A program made the translations under genes and the position numbers. From Larus michahellis (taxonomy: Eukaryota; Chordata; Aves; Charadriiformes; Laridae), in assembly GCF_964199755.1 (NCBI RefSeq), contig NC_133899.1:4278001-4342000 (forward strand): a stretch of 64,000 nt of DNA. Direction: 5' to 3'. The notes under the pieces were generated by a model. It was not told the DNA's origin and did no database searches. It saw only the letters and a list, made by a program, of their open reading frames with translations. Shown in pieces: positions 40,849 through 51,428 of this stretch; the first letter of the stretch is position 1, and every line of letters begins with the position of its first letter.

Positions 40849-42263
40849 AATGATGGATGAGCTGTGTCTGGTACCTGGGGTTCTGTCTGACTGTTGCATG
40901 GCAACAAGGGGTGCACGCTTTCGGCCCAGCTCGTGTTCTCAAAGGAGCGCCTTTAAAGGGAACAGATCTGCCAGCTGCAGTCTTTCCTACAAACCCTCCT
41001 CCATCATCTGATCTAGTATATGGATTGTCACAGGCAGGCTCAGGAAAATGGCGACAAGTTTTCATTTCTCCTGCAAATAAAGGCAAGGGGCCCAAAAAAG
41101 AGACAATCTAGGAATGTTATGCTGATATGAGATATCGCCTATAATTAAAGCAGAATTATTTTTTTCTTTTAAGCACTTCCTATTGCCAGTTATGATGTGC
41201 TTGAAGAAGTACTTATTTTTCACTAGTGGTGTTTTGAGTTTGTCTGTGACAATTTTCTGTATTTTTTCTACTGAAGACACTTAAATCTTTTCCCGAAGAA
41301 GCGAAGGGACTAAAACAAATGATGCTTTTTTTCCCCAGTATTAGAAGGGAAAAGAAAAATCCAGTCTCCTTTGTGCTATCAGTTTTTGCTGTGTGGTAAA
41401 CAAATGTGGCACATTTGTGGCTTCCACACCACATTTAGAACTTCAGGAAATCTAAATCTCAAGGCTTACATTTTACAGTACCATTTTGCCATTTTTTAAA
41501 CACACAATCTTCCCTTCCTGTGTCAGGGGCAACAGAAGTACGCCTGTCTTTTACACTCCACCATTCCTCAACCTCCCTCTGTACAGCTGAAAAAATAAAT
41601 CAATCTCCCACACTGGGGCAACTGATAGGGTTAGTGTCCAGTGCCATCAACCTGAGGACTCAAAAATCCAAAATCAGTCTCCAGAACCTATGTGATTTCC
41701 CCCAAACAAGACATATTTTACTAAAAAAATATTATGTTCATGTGCATGAATGTGTTGTGTCCTTCTGCCCCACCATCTGTTGAAATGGATCCCTGTGAGC
41801 CCCAAATCCCACCAGGGTTACTGGAGAGACCCCTTTTACTTCAGTGATTTCTGGTGTGGATTCCTGTGAGCAAACTGCCTTATCTTTTTCTCATTCCTAC
41901 TCCTTCTCACCCCAATCTGATGTAAACTGGCCTAAGGGCAGGAAGCACACTACCATTAAGTGATGAGGATCTTGCCTTCACTTTATTAATGTCACCCTTG
42001 GGAGTGCTAAGGACAGACTGGGAGAAGATGATCACGTTATCAAAAGCGCTATTCCTGAAAGAGACAAGTCTTGAGAGTTTGTTTACATCAGATGTAGTGA
42101 TTGAATTTCACTTGCCATGTCACAAGCATCCAGTCTTGTTGGCCACAGAACTAAGTGAATAATTTAGCAGGGAACTGCTGTATGCCAAGCAAACAGGTTG
42201 TAAAACAGTTCTGCCCAAAATCTGGGGAACCAGCTGTCTAGATCTGAGGCACAGAATAGTATT

Positions 42264-42385
42264 TATTGCTTATGCATCACGCTGAATTGCTAACAACATG
42301 GCCCAAAATTAGGAAAAGGATGATATTGCTTATGCATCACGCTGAATTGCTAACAACATGGCCCAAAATTAGGAAAAGGATGATA
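42264..42385. repeat. Perfect 60-bp tandem duplication (two copies)
   Basis: The 60-base unit beginning attgcttatgcatcacgctg and ending aaaaggatgat occurs at 42265-42324 and again, without a single difference, at 42325-42384. One further base matches on each side. Flanks diverge at once (agtattt before, aacatgata after). Full identity in otherwise unconstrained DNA indicates a very recent duplication or an assembly artefact. Confidence 0.97.
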
Positions 42386-45300
42386 AACATGATAAACAAC
42401 AACTTTTTTATTGTCCATCCTCAAAAACTCTTTTAGCACATGGACAATTGCAGAGAACTGCAGGCATTACTCTTAAGGTTGCTAACATTTAAAGAACAGT
42501 GTATACTAAAGCAGTTATATTCATGTGGCAAACAGGGGAATATCACAGCCTACCCACAACAGATAAGACAAATGCAGATTTTTGTGTGATGAGAATTACT
42601 GGTGCACAGTTTGGGCAGGAAATGAAGAAGTCATTCTAATGGGTAATTTGGGAAGCTAAATGTAGACCCATATTTGCCTGGATGTTGCAGTTTGAAAACC
42701 GTTCCTTTCCTATCATGATACTGAACAAACAAATGCTGGTTTTATTCATTCCTTGGTGGGTAGATTTTGCAAAAGAGCTCAGCATTGACCTAATTGTGGT
42801 CATGCTGGAATCTATGGGAATTTAACATCAGATTCAGCCAGAGCAGGAATTGGCTATCACTGCCCCAAGATGTGCAGTGTTATAGATTTACATATTCTGC
42901 AAAGCCTTTATAATTACGCCGTTATTCAGAGTGGCTGCACAACCATGTAATTGCCCCCTTTTCTGGTCTGGCTTCCCTGCTGGCTTCCACGGTTGTCCAT
43001 TTATTTTCCAGGTGGCACTGCTGTCCATTTACAAATGATGCCTTTCTCCTGGCTTTATAGAGTTGGAGTTGGAAGGAAAGATTTCAAATTTCAATGAGGA
43101 AAAATTTCAACTGGCCTTAATTTTAGTGTAGGATATGTAGTTGTAAATTTGTGATTGATTTGCCAAACTTCTTTTGGATCAATAACAGAGAGAAAAAAAC
43201 ATCTTAATGGAGCAGACATTGAGAATAATTATCTATTCTCCTCCACATATGAAATATTTTTAATTAAATATATCCAGCTTTGTCTATTCAAAGCAACAGA
43301 AATGCCAATGAATTCTTTAAAAAATATTAAAGGAAATGTCATTCTTTAAATTTTCAACTAAGTCTGGGCACATTGTTAACATTCAAAAGGTAAGACCCAA
43401 ACTTAACCGCTCATCCAGAAGAAGGCAAGGAATAAAATAAAGGAACATTTCATTGCTGTGCACAAAAAACTAAAACTGGGAAATAAATCATTATATTATC
43501 TTTGTGGAAAGAAATGACGACTTCAGCAAACCAGTTGTACATGGAGATATATCAAACAGAGACAACAGCTGTAATTCAAAGAAAAATGTATAATCATTAG
43601 AGCAGAGAAGTTCTTTTAATAGAATGACAAATGTAATGAATGGAGTTAGAAGACACGAGAATAACACTATTGATGTCTCTCAGAAAACTCTAACAATTAA
43701 CAATGATAACAATTTTCAAGGAAAAAAAAGTGAAATAATCTTACCATGTATTATAGTCATTGTTCAGATACAGTTTACAGCACTCAAGCCTCAATAATCG
43801 TTGGGTGGAAATTCCCCCCTCACACCACTGCAGTCTGTAAGCCCCAAAGCAATTATCTTCCCATGCCCCACACAGGATTTTTACACAAATCAACATATTT
43901 TGTGTCCTTTAATGAGGTCGCTGTTATAAAATTGTATTAAATTTATTTTTTTCTCTTGAAACTTTCCAGCTGAGATTAAATATTATCACCTCATTTGTAG
44001 CCCAAACGTCTCTTAGAGCACTTTTAGTATTTAAACCAGAAACTGGCCAACATGTAAGTAGTGTCTGTCAAACTCTATAACCTACAGTGTCTTCCCCAGG
44101 GAAATGACTGCAGTTTTGCAGGCTGTGTTTTTGTCACCTTCTGTGTGACAATGACCTAGCCCTGGAGAAGAAACGTGGTTCAATCCTGCAATGTCCTGGA
44201 GTGCTCAGCACCCACAATTCCATGTGACAGCTGGGGATAATCAGTAACTTGCAGAATCAGACTCTTAGTAGACATTCTTTTTTTTTGCAAAGTACACAGG
44301 GCTAATTAACAGAATAAAACTGTAAAGACACAGGCTTATCTGTCTATGAGTTAAACCATAAAATAACCTCATTGTGCAATACCCTTGTGAACCTTCGAGT
44401 AATTCCCTGGCTTGACTGATTAGACTTAAAATGCAAAGACTGCAAAAACAGCATTCAGTTGCTCTACTTGATATGATTTCAATTTAAAGCTGGAAGTAAA
44501 CTAGCCTGCTGCCCAAGTGTAATTCCAGTTCCTCTAGCTCAGAAACACTACTGCAAAACTAAATACATTATTTAGCACTTACTGACTATCCTTTGCTTAA
44601 TTTGGGAGCATGAACAGTAAGACTGCATGCTCAAAGTCAAGTTCAAAACAATTTGGCTACATCTTCAAAACCAACAAATTTTCACTGAAGTGGGTCAGAT
44701 GATAGTTTGACCTCTACCCTTGAGCACTCAGCAGCAACACTGTAATATAAATCCAATGTTTGCGGATAAAGCACCGAAATGTCTCTTGATGCATAAATCT
44801 ATCTCTTTGTGGTTAAAAGATAATTCTTCTCCCTGCAGTACAATCTACAAAACGGCTTCATCTGTCTATGCGCTGAAGGTGCATCACCAGGAAATGCCAG
44901 AATTCAGGACAAAGGAAGACTCCTTCCAACGATCCTGGACGCAAGTTTCATACCTCGCTGGGGCCTTGCAACTTCTAGGTTACAGTGACAACAGCCACTC
45001 AAGCACCTCTGAAAGCAGCACACCAGTGACTTTAAGAGAGGTAGTGATCTGTACTAAAAAACATCACGAACAAATACCCGCACCACGGCTAGACCCAGCA
45101 AGGTACAAAACGCTTCACTGGCATCACTACCTGGAGAAGAAACTGAATGGCCATTAAGAACTTCTCTCTTTCTGCAGTGCAAATCTCCTTTTGGCACAGA
45201 AAATTTCAGCCAACGTTCCTACCAATTAATTGATTGAAATATCCAATCACTTACATTTAATTAGCACAATGACATTATTCCTCATATCTGTGGGATGCTT

Positions 45301-45531
45301 GCTGTTTTCAGAAGCCTTAATGAGATGCCCTCTGGAATGCTTATAATTGAAGGTGAAAATGGACTTAAGTTTCTAAAAAGGAAGGCCTGCATTTATAGAT
45401 CATAAATGTCAATGTTTGTGAGAAGAAAATATTTCATTTTGGTGCACGGTCCACACTGCACATAGCTATGATGAAAGATTCTTATCTATACATTAACATT
45501 TTACCTGTAAGGTCCTGGGCATCCAGAGAGC

Positions 45532-45570
45532 TCATTCCCTTCCACTTAAGTTAGACTCTGTGATTCTACA
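45532..45570 (+). mobile_element. Worn CR1 3'-tail trace (possible)
   Basis: tcattcccttccacttaagttagactctgtgattctaca resembles the CR1 tail (cccttccaacctaaatgattctatgattct) with several changes. It is too short for a firm assignment. Confidence 0.35.
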
Positions 45571-47630
45571 CAGAAAAATTAGCTGGTATTTCACGCTAAG
45601 TGGGCAACAATTTAAATTGTCCCCACATATAAAATACCAAAATTCAAATAGCTTTATAAAGTTACTACACTTCTTTGCTCTTGGACAATCATACATTTCT
45701 CTTAGTGAATTTAATTATTGCATTTAATGGACTGCTACTAAATGAACTGTATACATGCTGATCATATGGACCATGTACATGTTTTTGTACACGTGCTGAT
45801 CGTGGCCTCTGACCAACATCTCCAAAGGCTGAATCTACCAGAGCACAGTTAGCTGTGTGAAGCAAAACATATCTTAGTAGTTTCTTTTAAGGCTCACCTG
45901 TCAACAATGAGAGTATTTTTATTTAGTTGACTTTTCTACTAGTAAAATGTCTGGCTTTGTACATATGACTTGTCCTTTTCCTTACAGAACCGCTGGTTCC
46001 ACTAAACATAATGAAGTATAATCTTACAGTCCCTTCATTGTCCTCTTATAGGTTGGTCCCTGAGCACAGTTCCTGTTGTCCTGGCCCCAGAGCTGCCAGT
46101 AAGCAATACCATACATCACTGTCAATTACAAAGCAGCTAGCACCAGGCCACTGGAAACAGCTACTGGCTTTATGGTCATTGACCATCAGCAAGCTTTTCC
46201 CTTCAGGAAGTATAGGCTACAAAAGCTTTTCTTCTCTCAGTCACAGAGGGTTTAGTATCAATGCTAAGGAAGCAACATTCTGAAGTGTCTATGTACAAGA
46301 ATGAAGTAGGAGCGTGAGAAGGAGACAGTGAAAGGATAATGTACGAAAGATGATAATATCCCTCGTATCTCCACCTCTTACCTTTCTCACCTTCCTCTGG
46401 TCCAACCTTCTAAAATGAAATCTGTCTACTCTTACTGAATCCCTGCTTGTCTTTCTCTTCCCTCATGTGGCCCAAAATATCTGAAGCGCCCAGGGAAGTA
46501 CTCCTTGATCAGTTCCGACGGCGGGTCACAGCAAGCTAATCAAGGACTGAAAATGCAAAATATAGGATGAATTACCAGAGGGGAATAACTACCACAAAAA
46601 TAATTTCATTTTGAAACAGGAGTTAACTTCATGTGAGAACTACTCATACAAACGCTATTTGTTTTAGTTGCTGAGGAATAATCTGAAAAAAAGCACAGTG
46701 AATTGTTTCTGTTTTGATACAAATCACTTTCACATTTATTCTAGACCTGGTTTTGCTGTTTCCATAATTTGTGCTTTACGCAGTTAAATATTCACGAGTC
46801 ATTATATTGAACATTTACTTTTCCCTTGACAGTTGTTTTCTAAGTACAGTTCTTTGTTTATTATGTCCTGACCTCATGTATATTTGACAGCCTCTGAGGA
46901 GTGTTATTCCTCTGGAAGTAATAAATGAGTGCTATTTGTTATATTTTTATATTTTCTCAAGAATTTCTGCCACGAGCAAGTCAGGCTGCAACCGAGATAT
47001 TAAAATGTCATTCTCAAGATTTCATCGTAAGTCTTTGGCTCAGATACAAAAAATGTATCTGTGATTTTACGTGCTGAATATCCCAAAATCCATAAATTCA
47101 GCACACTCAAATGAGGGAGCAGGCAAGAACAGTTGCAACAGTTTTGAGTGCACAGTCATTGTACGAATAATATTCAGAACTACCGCAATTATCTGAAAGT
47201 CATCAGGGAGCCCAAATAAGCAATTAAAGTACAGTTGCTATTTATTGCCTCACAGAACACACAGACATAATATTATAATCTTTTCTAAACTGTTACCACT
47301 GAGCTAATGCACTGGAATTCTACCAGGAACACGGTGCTCTGGAAGAGCTGCTATTTATAAAAAATGTAAACATAGGACCACAACTCTTTGAGGTCAGTAC
47401 AGAATCCACAACAGTGTTGTTGGTAAGAACAGGGTCTTTTGTAAAAACAATTGTCCTTGCAAAAATCGCCTTTGTGAAATTTTATTCTGCCTTTTTAAAC
47501 TTACATTTCATTAGATGCCTCCCAATCCCTGTATTATCATTACTGGAAAGGAGGCCTAACAACAAATATAGAATTAATTCTGCAGCATTAACTACCTACA
47601 GTGATTTTGGCATTAACCGGCACAAAAAAT

Positions 47631-47651
47631 AAGCTGTTAAATTAACAGCTT
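47631..47651. repeat. 21-bp perfect palindrome
   Basis: AAGCTGTTAA, one central base, then TTAACAGCTT: ten perfectly paired bases with a single-base centre. An A run precedes it and a T run follows after one mismatch, which could extend pairing. No known element recognised. Confidence 0.85.
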
Positions 47652-47953
47652 CTTTTTCAAGTGGTTTACTTGATGAGAATTGAGCCCTAATCCTACGTCA
47701 TTAAAGGAAACAGGAAGTGAATCAGATCAAGAGACACCGGTACCAGAAATCTCTATCATGTTTTCACAAATGCAAAGTTCATTTTGAGTTCTCTGGAAAA
47801 CTGAAAATGTGCCTGCTTTGTACAAAGCCTGACCATGACTTACTGCTATATGAGGTCCAGTTATTCTGCTTTGGAATTACACATCACTGCATTATAAAGA
47901 AGTTTCACTAACTGCTTTTAAATAAACCTTTGTAAATTTCCCTTGAAATTCCC

Positions 47954-47974
47954 TTGAAAAAGGCCCTTTTTCAA
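47954..47974. repeat. 21-bp perfect palindrome
   Basis: TTGAAAAAGG, one central C, then CCTTTTTCAA: again ten paired bases around one base. Just before it, ttcccttgaaa occurs twice in tandem. It lies about 300 bp from a palindrome of the same geometry at 47631. Confidence 0.85.
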
Positions 47975-50194
47975 ATTTTAAGGTCCTCCTCCTCTGTATA
48001 CTTTAAATTAAGACTTTGTCAGTAAAAAGCTAGCAAGAGAATTCAGCTTTCTACAGCTCCATCCATTTCAGTAATCTCTGAACATTAGTGTGAAAGGATC
48101 ATTAATCCTACCAGTCCTCCTTGCATAGCATTTTCTTTCAGTCCAGTCTCAAAAAGGAGATAAAACCCTGCAAATTTTAAGTCAGTCATTGTTTAACTAT
48201 GCCATGCTAGGAAACAAATGAATAACGAAAATGTTTTATCCTGCCATCAAAGAAAATTCCCGAAGTTATGAGAACAAGTGTGCAGCTATTTGACACTTGC
48301 TAAAAATCTTAATGGCCCAAGGATTCATTTTGTTAGTCTAATCTGTCTCCCTGCATAACAAGGACTGTTACACCACTTTAGTGGACACGCATTTTAAGTG
48401 ATATGTCAAAACCATCTAGGGCTTGTCCATGCCCTAAGATGGAACGCGGTATTGGGATGTCTGAGTCAGGGGAGGCACCAGCTGAACCTACAAAATGCCT
48501 TATCTAAACTTGCCACAGTTGGTAACAGTACGGTCACAAAGTGGTGAAGTCAAATCAGTAACGTCTCATTCTCAAGGTCAAGGTGCAACAAAACCATCTA
48601 CAAGAAAAAAGCTGGGGAATCGGGCAAATCTCATTTTTTCTCACTAAATGATGGAGAACCAATAAAAGCATGTGCCTTGTCACCTGCTGAAACCTGGAGG
48701 GCTGCTGCAGAGAGAGGGCTTTGGACCATATGTCTTCTCCTGGCAGGCATCTAGCCTATGGGCTGTAGCCTTGACACCCTGGTCAGGCTAGAAGAGACAG
48801 AAATGGCTTCCAATAGCTTCACGTGTCAAGCAGCTTCCTGAGAGCTCCCCCTCTTTTCTGCACTCCCTAAGAACAGCAAATACTAAGATAACAGGACACA
48901 GCAATTTAGTTTTACCAGAAGAAATAGACGTAATAGAATAAAGATCACCCTCAGCTCGGAGCGAGAAGGCAGAAAGCCGCAATTGCCTGAGCGAGCAACG
49001 CATGGTGCACACCGGAGATAGTCCATGTCAGCAAGCACCGCGTCCTCGCCCTGTACAGCCATACGTTCAAATGCATGCCAGGGATGGCACAGTCGGCGGA
49101 CACTGCTATGCCACATCCTTTGGTGTCTGGAGCAGGCAGGCAGCAGCCACAGCCCGACCCTGTGAGCACCATCACCTGCCATGAGACTCACACCAGCATT
49201 CAGGGGAGCTGAGAGATCTGCATTTTGACATCCACCACGAGACCAGATACGATGACATTTTCAAAACAACAGTTTATGTGATTCAAATAGCAGTCATAAA
49301 AACAACCACCTTTCGTAAACACATCAAACAAACAAATGGGAGTTAATTTCTTAGCATTTTTCAGAACTAGAAGCCATATTTACTTTCAAACAGACAACAA
49401 ACTGGCACTAAGTAGTTTTTTTATTACTACTGCATTGCTCCAAAAGGCACATTAATAATGCAACCACCCTGCATCCCACATTTGTTACTAGTTATGGGAT
49501 AAGGCAGAGTGTGGCAGCGCATTGTATCAGCTTTCAGGCAAAATGAGATGTTTGAGACTCATCTGCTGCTATTGGGAAACGTTCTATGTTTACAAATTCA
49601 TATATGAATGTTTTTGCTAACTTCAGTTTAGATCTTATCTCAGTATACAATAACCAAGCTGTGTAAACATCAACTCACTTCACAAACAAAAACTACAAAT
49701 GAGTAGTTTTGGTCTAAAAAGCTTACAAACTTACACTTAGGAAATGCTTATGCTGCGTCCATTCTCAGCACAGAAATCCAGTCTATGAAGCTTCACAGTA
49801 TCTTAAAGACCATGTCACTAATCTGTGCCTGACATGAATTTAATCTAATGCATGCAACTTTGTTATTGGTACTTTCTTTCATGAATACAATATGCCACAA
49901 TAATGTATTCCCTTTAATCATCAATCCACTTATATAACATTCCCAACTCCCAGCGCTAATCCGTAATGCTGCCCTTCCTACAGCGAGCCCCTCGCTGAAG
50001 CCAGATGACCTGCAAATGTTTGTTGGTGGGGCTTAGTTGCTCATTCCCTTCTAAATTAAACCATAAAAAGGGCCTCTTCAGACAGCACCACTTCTCAGGC
50101 TAGAAAAATACATTTGTAATCTCCCCAACTTGCAAAATTATTTTTTAAGAGCACCAGCAAAACTATTAAATCTCTATGCGAGGAAAGCTTTTGT

Positions 50195-50944
50195 TCCTGC
50201 ACGTAGGTCAGGGCAATGCCAACCACATGTACAGGCTGGGCAGAGAATGGATTGAGAGCAGCCCTGAGGAGAAGGACTTGGAGGTGTTGGTGGATGAGAA
50301 GCTCAACATGACCCAGCAATGTGCACTCGCAGCCCAAAAAGCCAACCGCATCCTGGGCTGCATCAAAAGCAGCGTGGCCAGCAGGGTGAGGGAGGGGATT
50401 CTGCCCCTCTATCTGCTCTTATGAGACCCCACCTGGAGTACTGCGTCCAGCTCTGGGGCCCCCAACATCAGAAGGACATGGACCTGTTGGAGTGAGTCCA
50501 GAGGCCGCGGAGGTGATCAGAGGCTGGAGCACCTCTCCTGTGAGGACAGGCTGAGAGAATTGGGGTTGTGCAGCCTGGAGAAGGCAAGGCTCCGGAGAGA
50601 CCTTATAGCAACCTTCCAGTATCTGAAGGGGGCCTACATGAAAGCTGGGGAGGGACTTTTTACAAGGGCACGTAGTGATAGAATACGGGGTAATGGCTTC
50701 AAACAGGAAGGAGGAAGATTTAGATTAGATATTAGGAAGAAATTTTTCATTGTGAGGGTGGTGAGATGCTGGCCCAAGTTGCCCAGAGAAGCTGTGGATG
50801 CCCCATCCCTGGAAGTGTTCAAGGCCAGGCTGGATGGGGCTTGGAGCAACCTGCTCTGGTGGGAGGTGTCCCTGCCCAGGGCAGGGGGGTTGGAAGTAGA
50901 TGATCTTTAAGGTCCCTTCCAACCTAAACCATTCTACGATTCTA
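50195..50944 (+). mobile_element. CR1 LINE fragment, about 750 bp, just upstream of HSBP1
   Basis: This is the longest CR1 copy here. Recognisable segments in order: ggtcagggcaatgccaa, the stretch encoding [33 protein letters not shown], the [15 protein letters not shown] segment, [28 protein letters not shown] and KLPREAVDAPSLEVF, then the 3' tail ending ccattctacgattcta. ORF2 is broken: a frameshift near 50425 (around ctctatctgctcttatgagacc) and an in-frame TGA near 50494, where a CGA codon is expected. It encodes nothing functional. The insertion ends about 485 bp before the HSBP1 start codon and about 190 bp before the CpG island. Confidence 0.95.
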
Positions 50945-51306
50945 AGCGTAAGATTACATGCAAGCTTAATGCTCAGGGGCAAAAAATATGTTTTAATGCC
51001 TTCCCCTCTCATACAGCTGTGCCAGTGCTCAGTTTATATGCGACTTCACCTCATACACTGGGTTAGCAAGCACAGGGGAGGCCCACAAGCTCCTTACTTT
51101 TCACATCCCGCAGCCAGCGGGAGCCAACAACACCCGTGAGGGCAGCGGAGGGGGAAGAGGCCGGCAGCCGGGTGAGCTGCCTGCGGCGAGGTGTGGGTGG
51201 GCTCCCGCGGCGGTGCGAAGGGGCGCGGGCAGCCCGCGCTCGGGGCCTGCGACGATTTCCCTGCCATCGCTCCCCGCCGCCCGCCATGGCCCCTCAGGGG
51301 CCGCGG

Positions 51307-51325
51307 ACTACGCTTCCCAGAATGC
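51307..51325 (+). promoter_or_regulatory. ZNF143/THAP11-type site
   Basis: ACTACGCTTCCCAGAATGC differs at two bases from the well-known ACTACAATTCCCAGAATGC promoter motif bound by ZNF143 and by THAP11/HCFC1. It sits about 105 bp upstream of the HSBP1 start codon, the usual placement for this element near transcription starts. Confidence 0.75.
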
Positions 51326-51338
51326 CCCGGGGCCGTCT

Positions 51339-51352
51339 CCTCTCGCGAGAGG
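51339..51352. promoter_or_regulatory. TCTCGCGAGA palindromic promoter element
   Basis: A perfect 14-bp palindrome, CCTCTCGCGAGAGG, contains the core TCTCGCGAGA at 51341-51350. This core is a recognised element of CpG-island promoters, linked in the literature to BANP and ZBTB33 binding and sensitive to CpG methylation. It lies 14 bp downstream of the ZNF143-type site. Confidence 0.75.
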
Positions 51353-51380
51353 CGCGGCGGTGGAAGTGACGGGGCGCGGC

Positions 51381-51390
51381 CCGGAAGCGG
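51381..51390 (+). promoter_or_regulatory. ETS-family site
   Basis: CCGGAAGCGG matches the GABPA/ELK-type ETS consensus. A second, weaker ETS-like core (GTGGAAGTGACG) lies at 51359-51370, overlapping a TGACG half site. Both are between the palindromic element and the HSBP1 start codon, where transcription probably begins. Confidence 0.55.
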
Positions 51391-51428
51391 GGCTGCCGGG
51401 GAGCCGGGAGCTGAGAGCCGAGCCCGCC

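Larger units (their letters stand above)
37083..50194. other. Intergenic stretch without a supported gene
   Basis: About 13 kb of AT-rich DNA upstream of HSBP1. It holds a perfect 60-bp tandem duplication at 42.3 kb, two 21-bp palindromes at 47.6 and 47.95 kb, a 12-bp tandem pair at 37666-37689 (taatgatttcct twice) and two worn CR1 traces. The longest open frame (44720-45157) shows no recognisable domain. A cadherin gene might have been expected here from human synteny, but I found no cadherin-like calcium-binding motif. Confidence 0.55.

Noticed and set aside
40670..41111. Minus-strand 141-codon and plus-strand 84-codon frames
   Set aside because: No domain, and they overlap a probable worn CR1 trace.
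44720..45157. 145-codon open frame on +
   Set aside because: No recognisable domain, no splice or promoter context and ordinary AT-rich composition. Long chance frames are expected in 64 kb of six-frame sequence.
16600..50194. CDH13 (T-cadherin) terminal exons expected upstream of HSBP1 from human synteny
   Set aside because: I looked for cadherin calcium-binding motifs and a GPI-type hydrophobic end and found none. A small last exon could still escape reading by eye.
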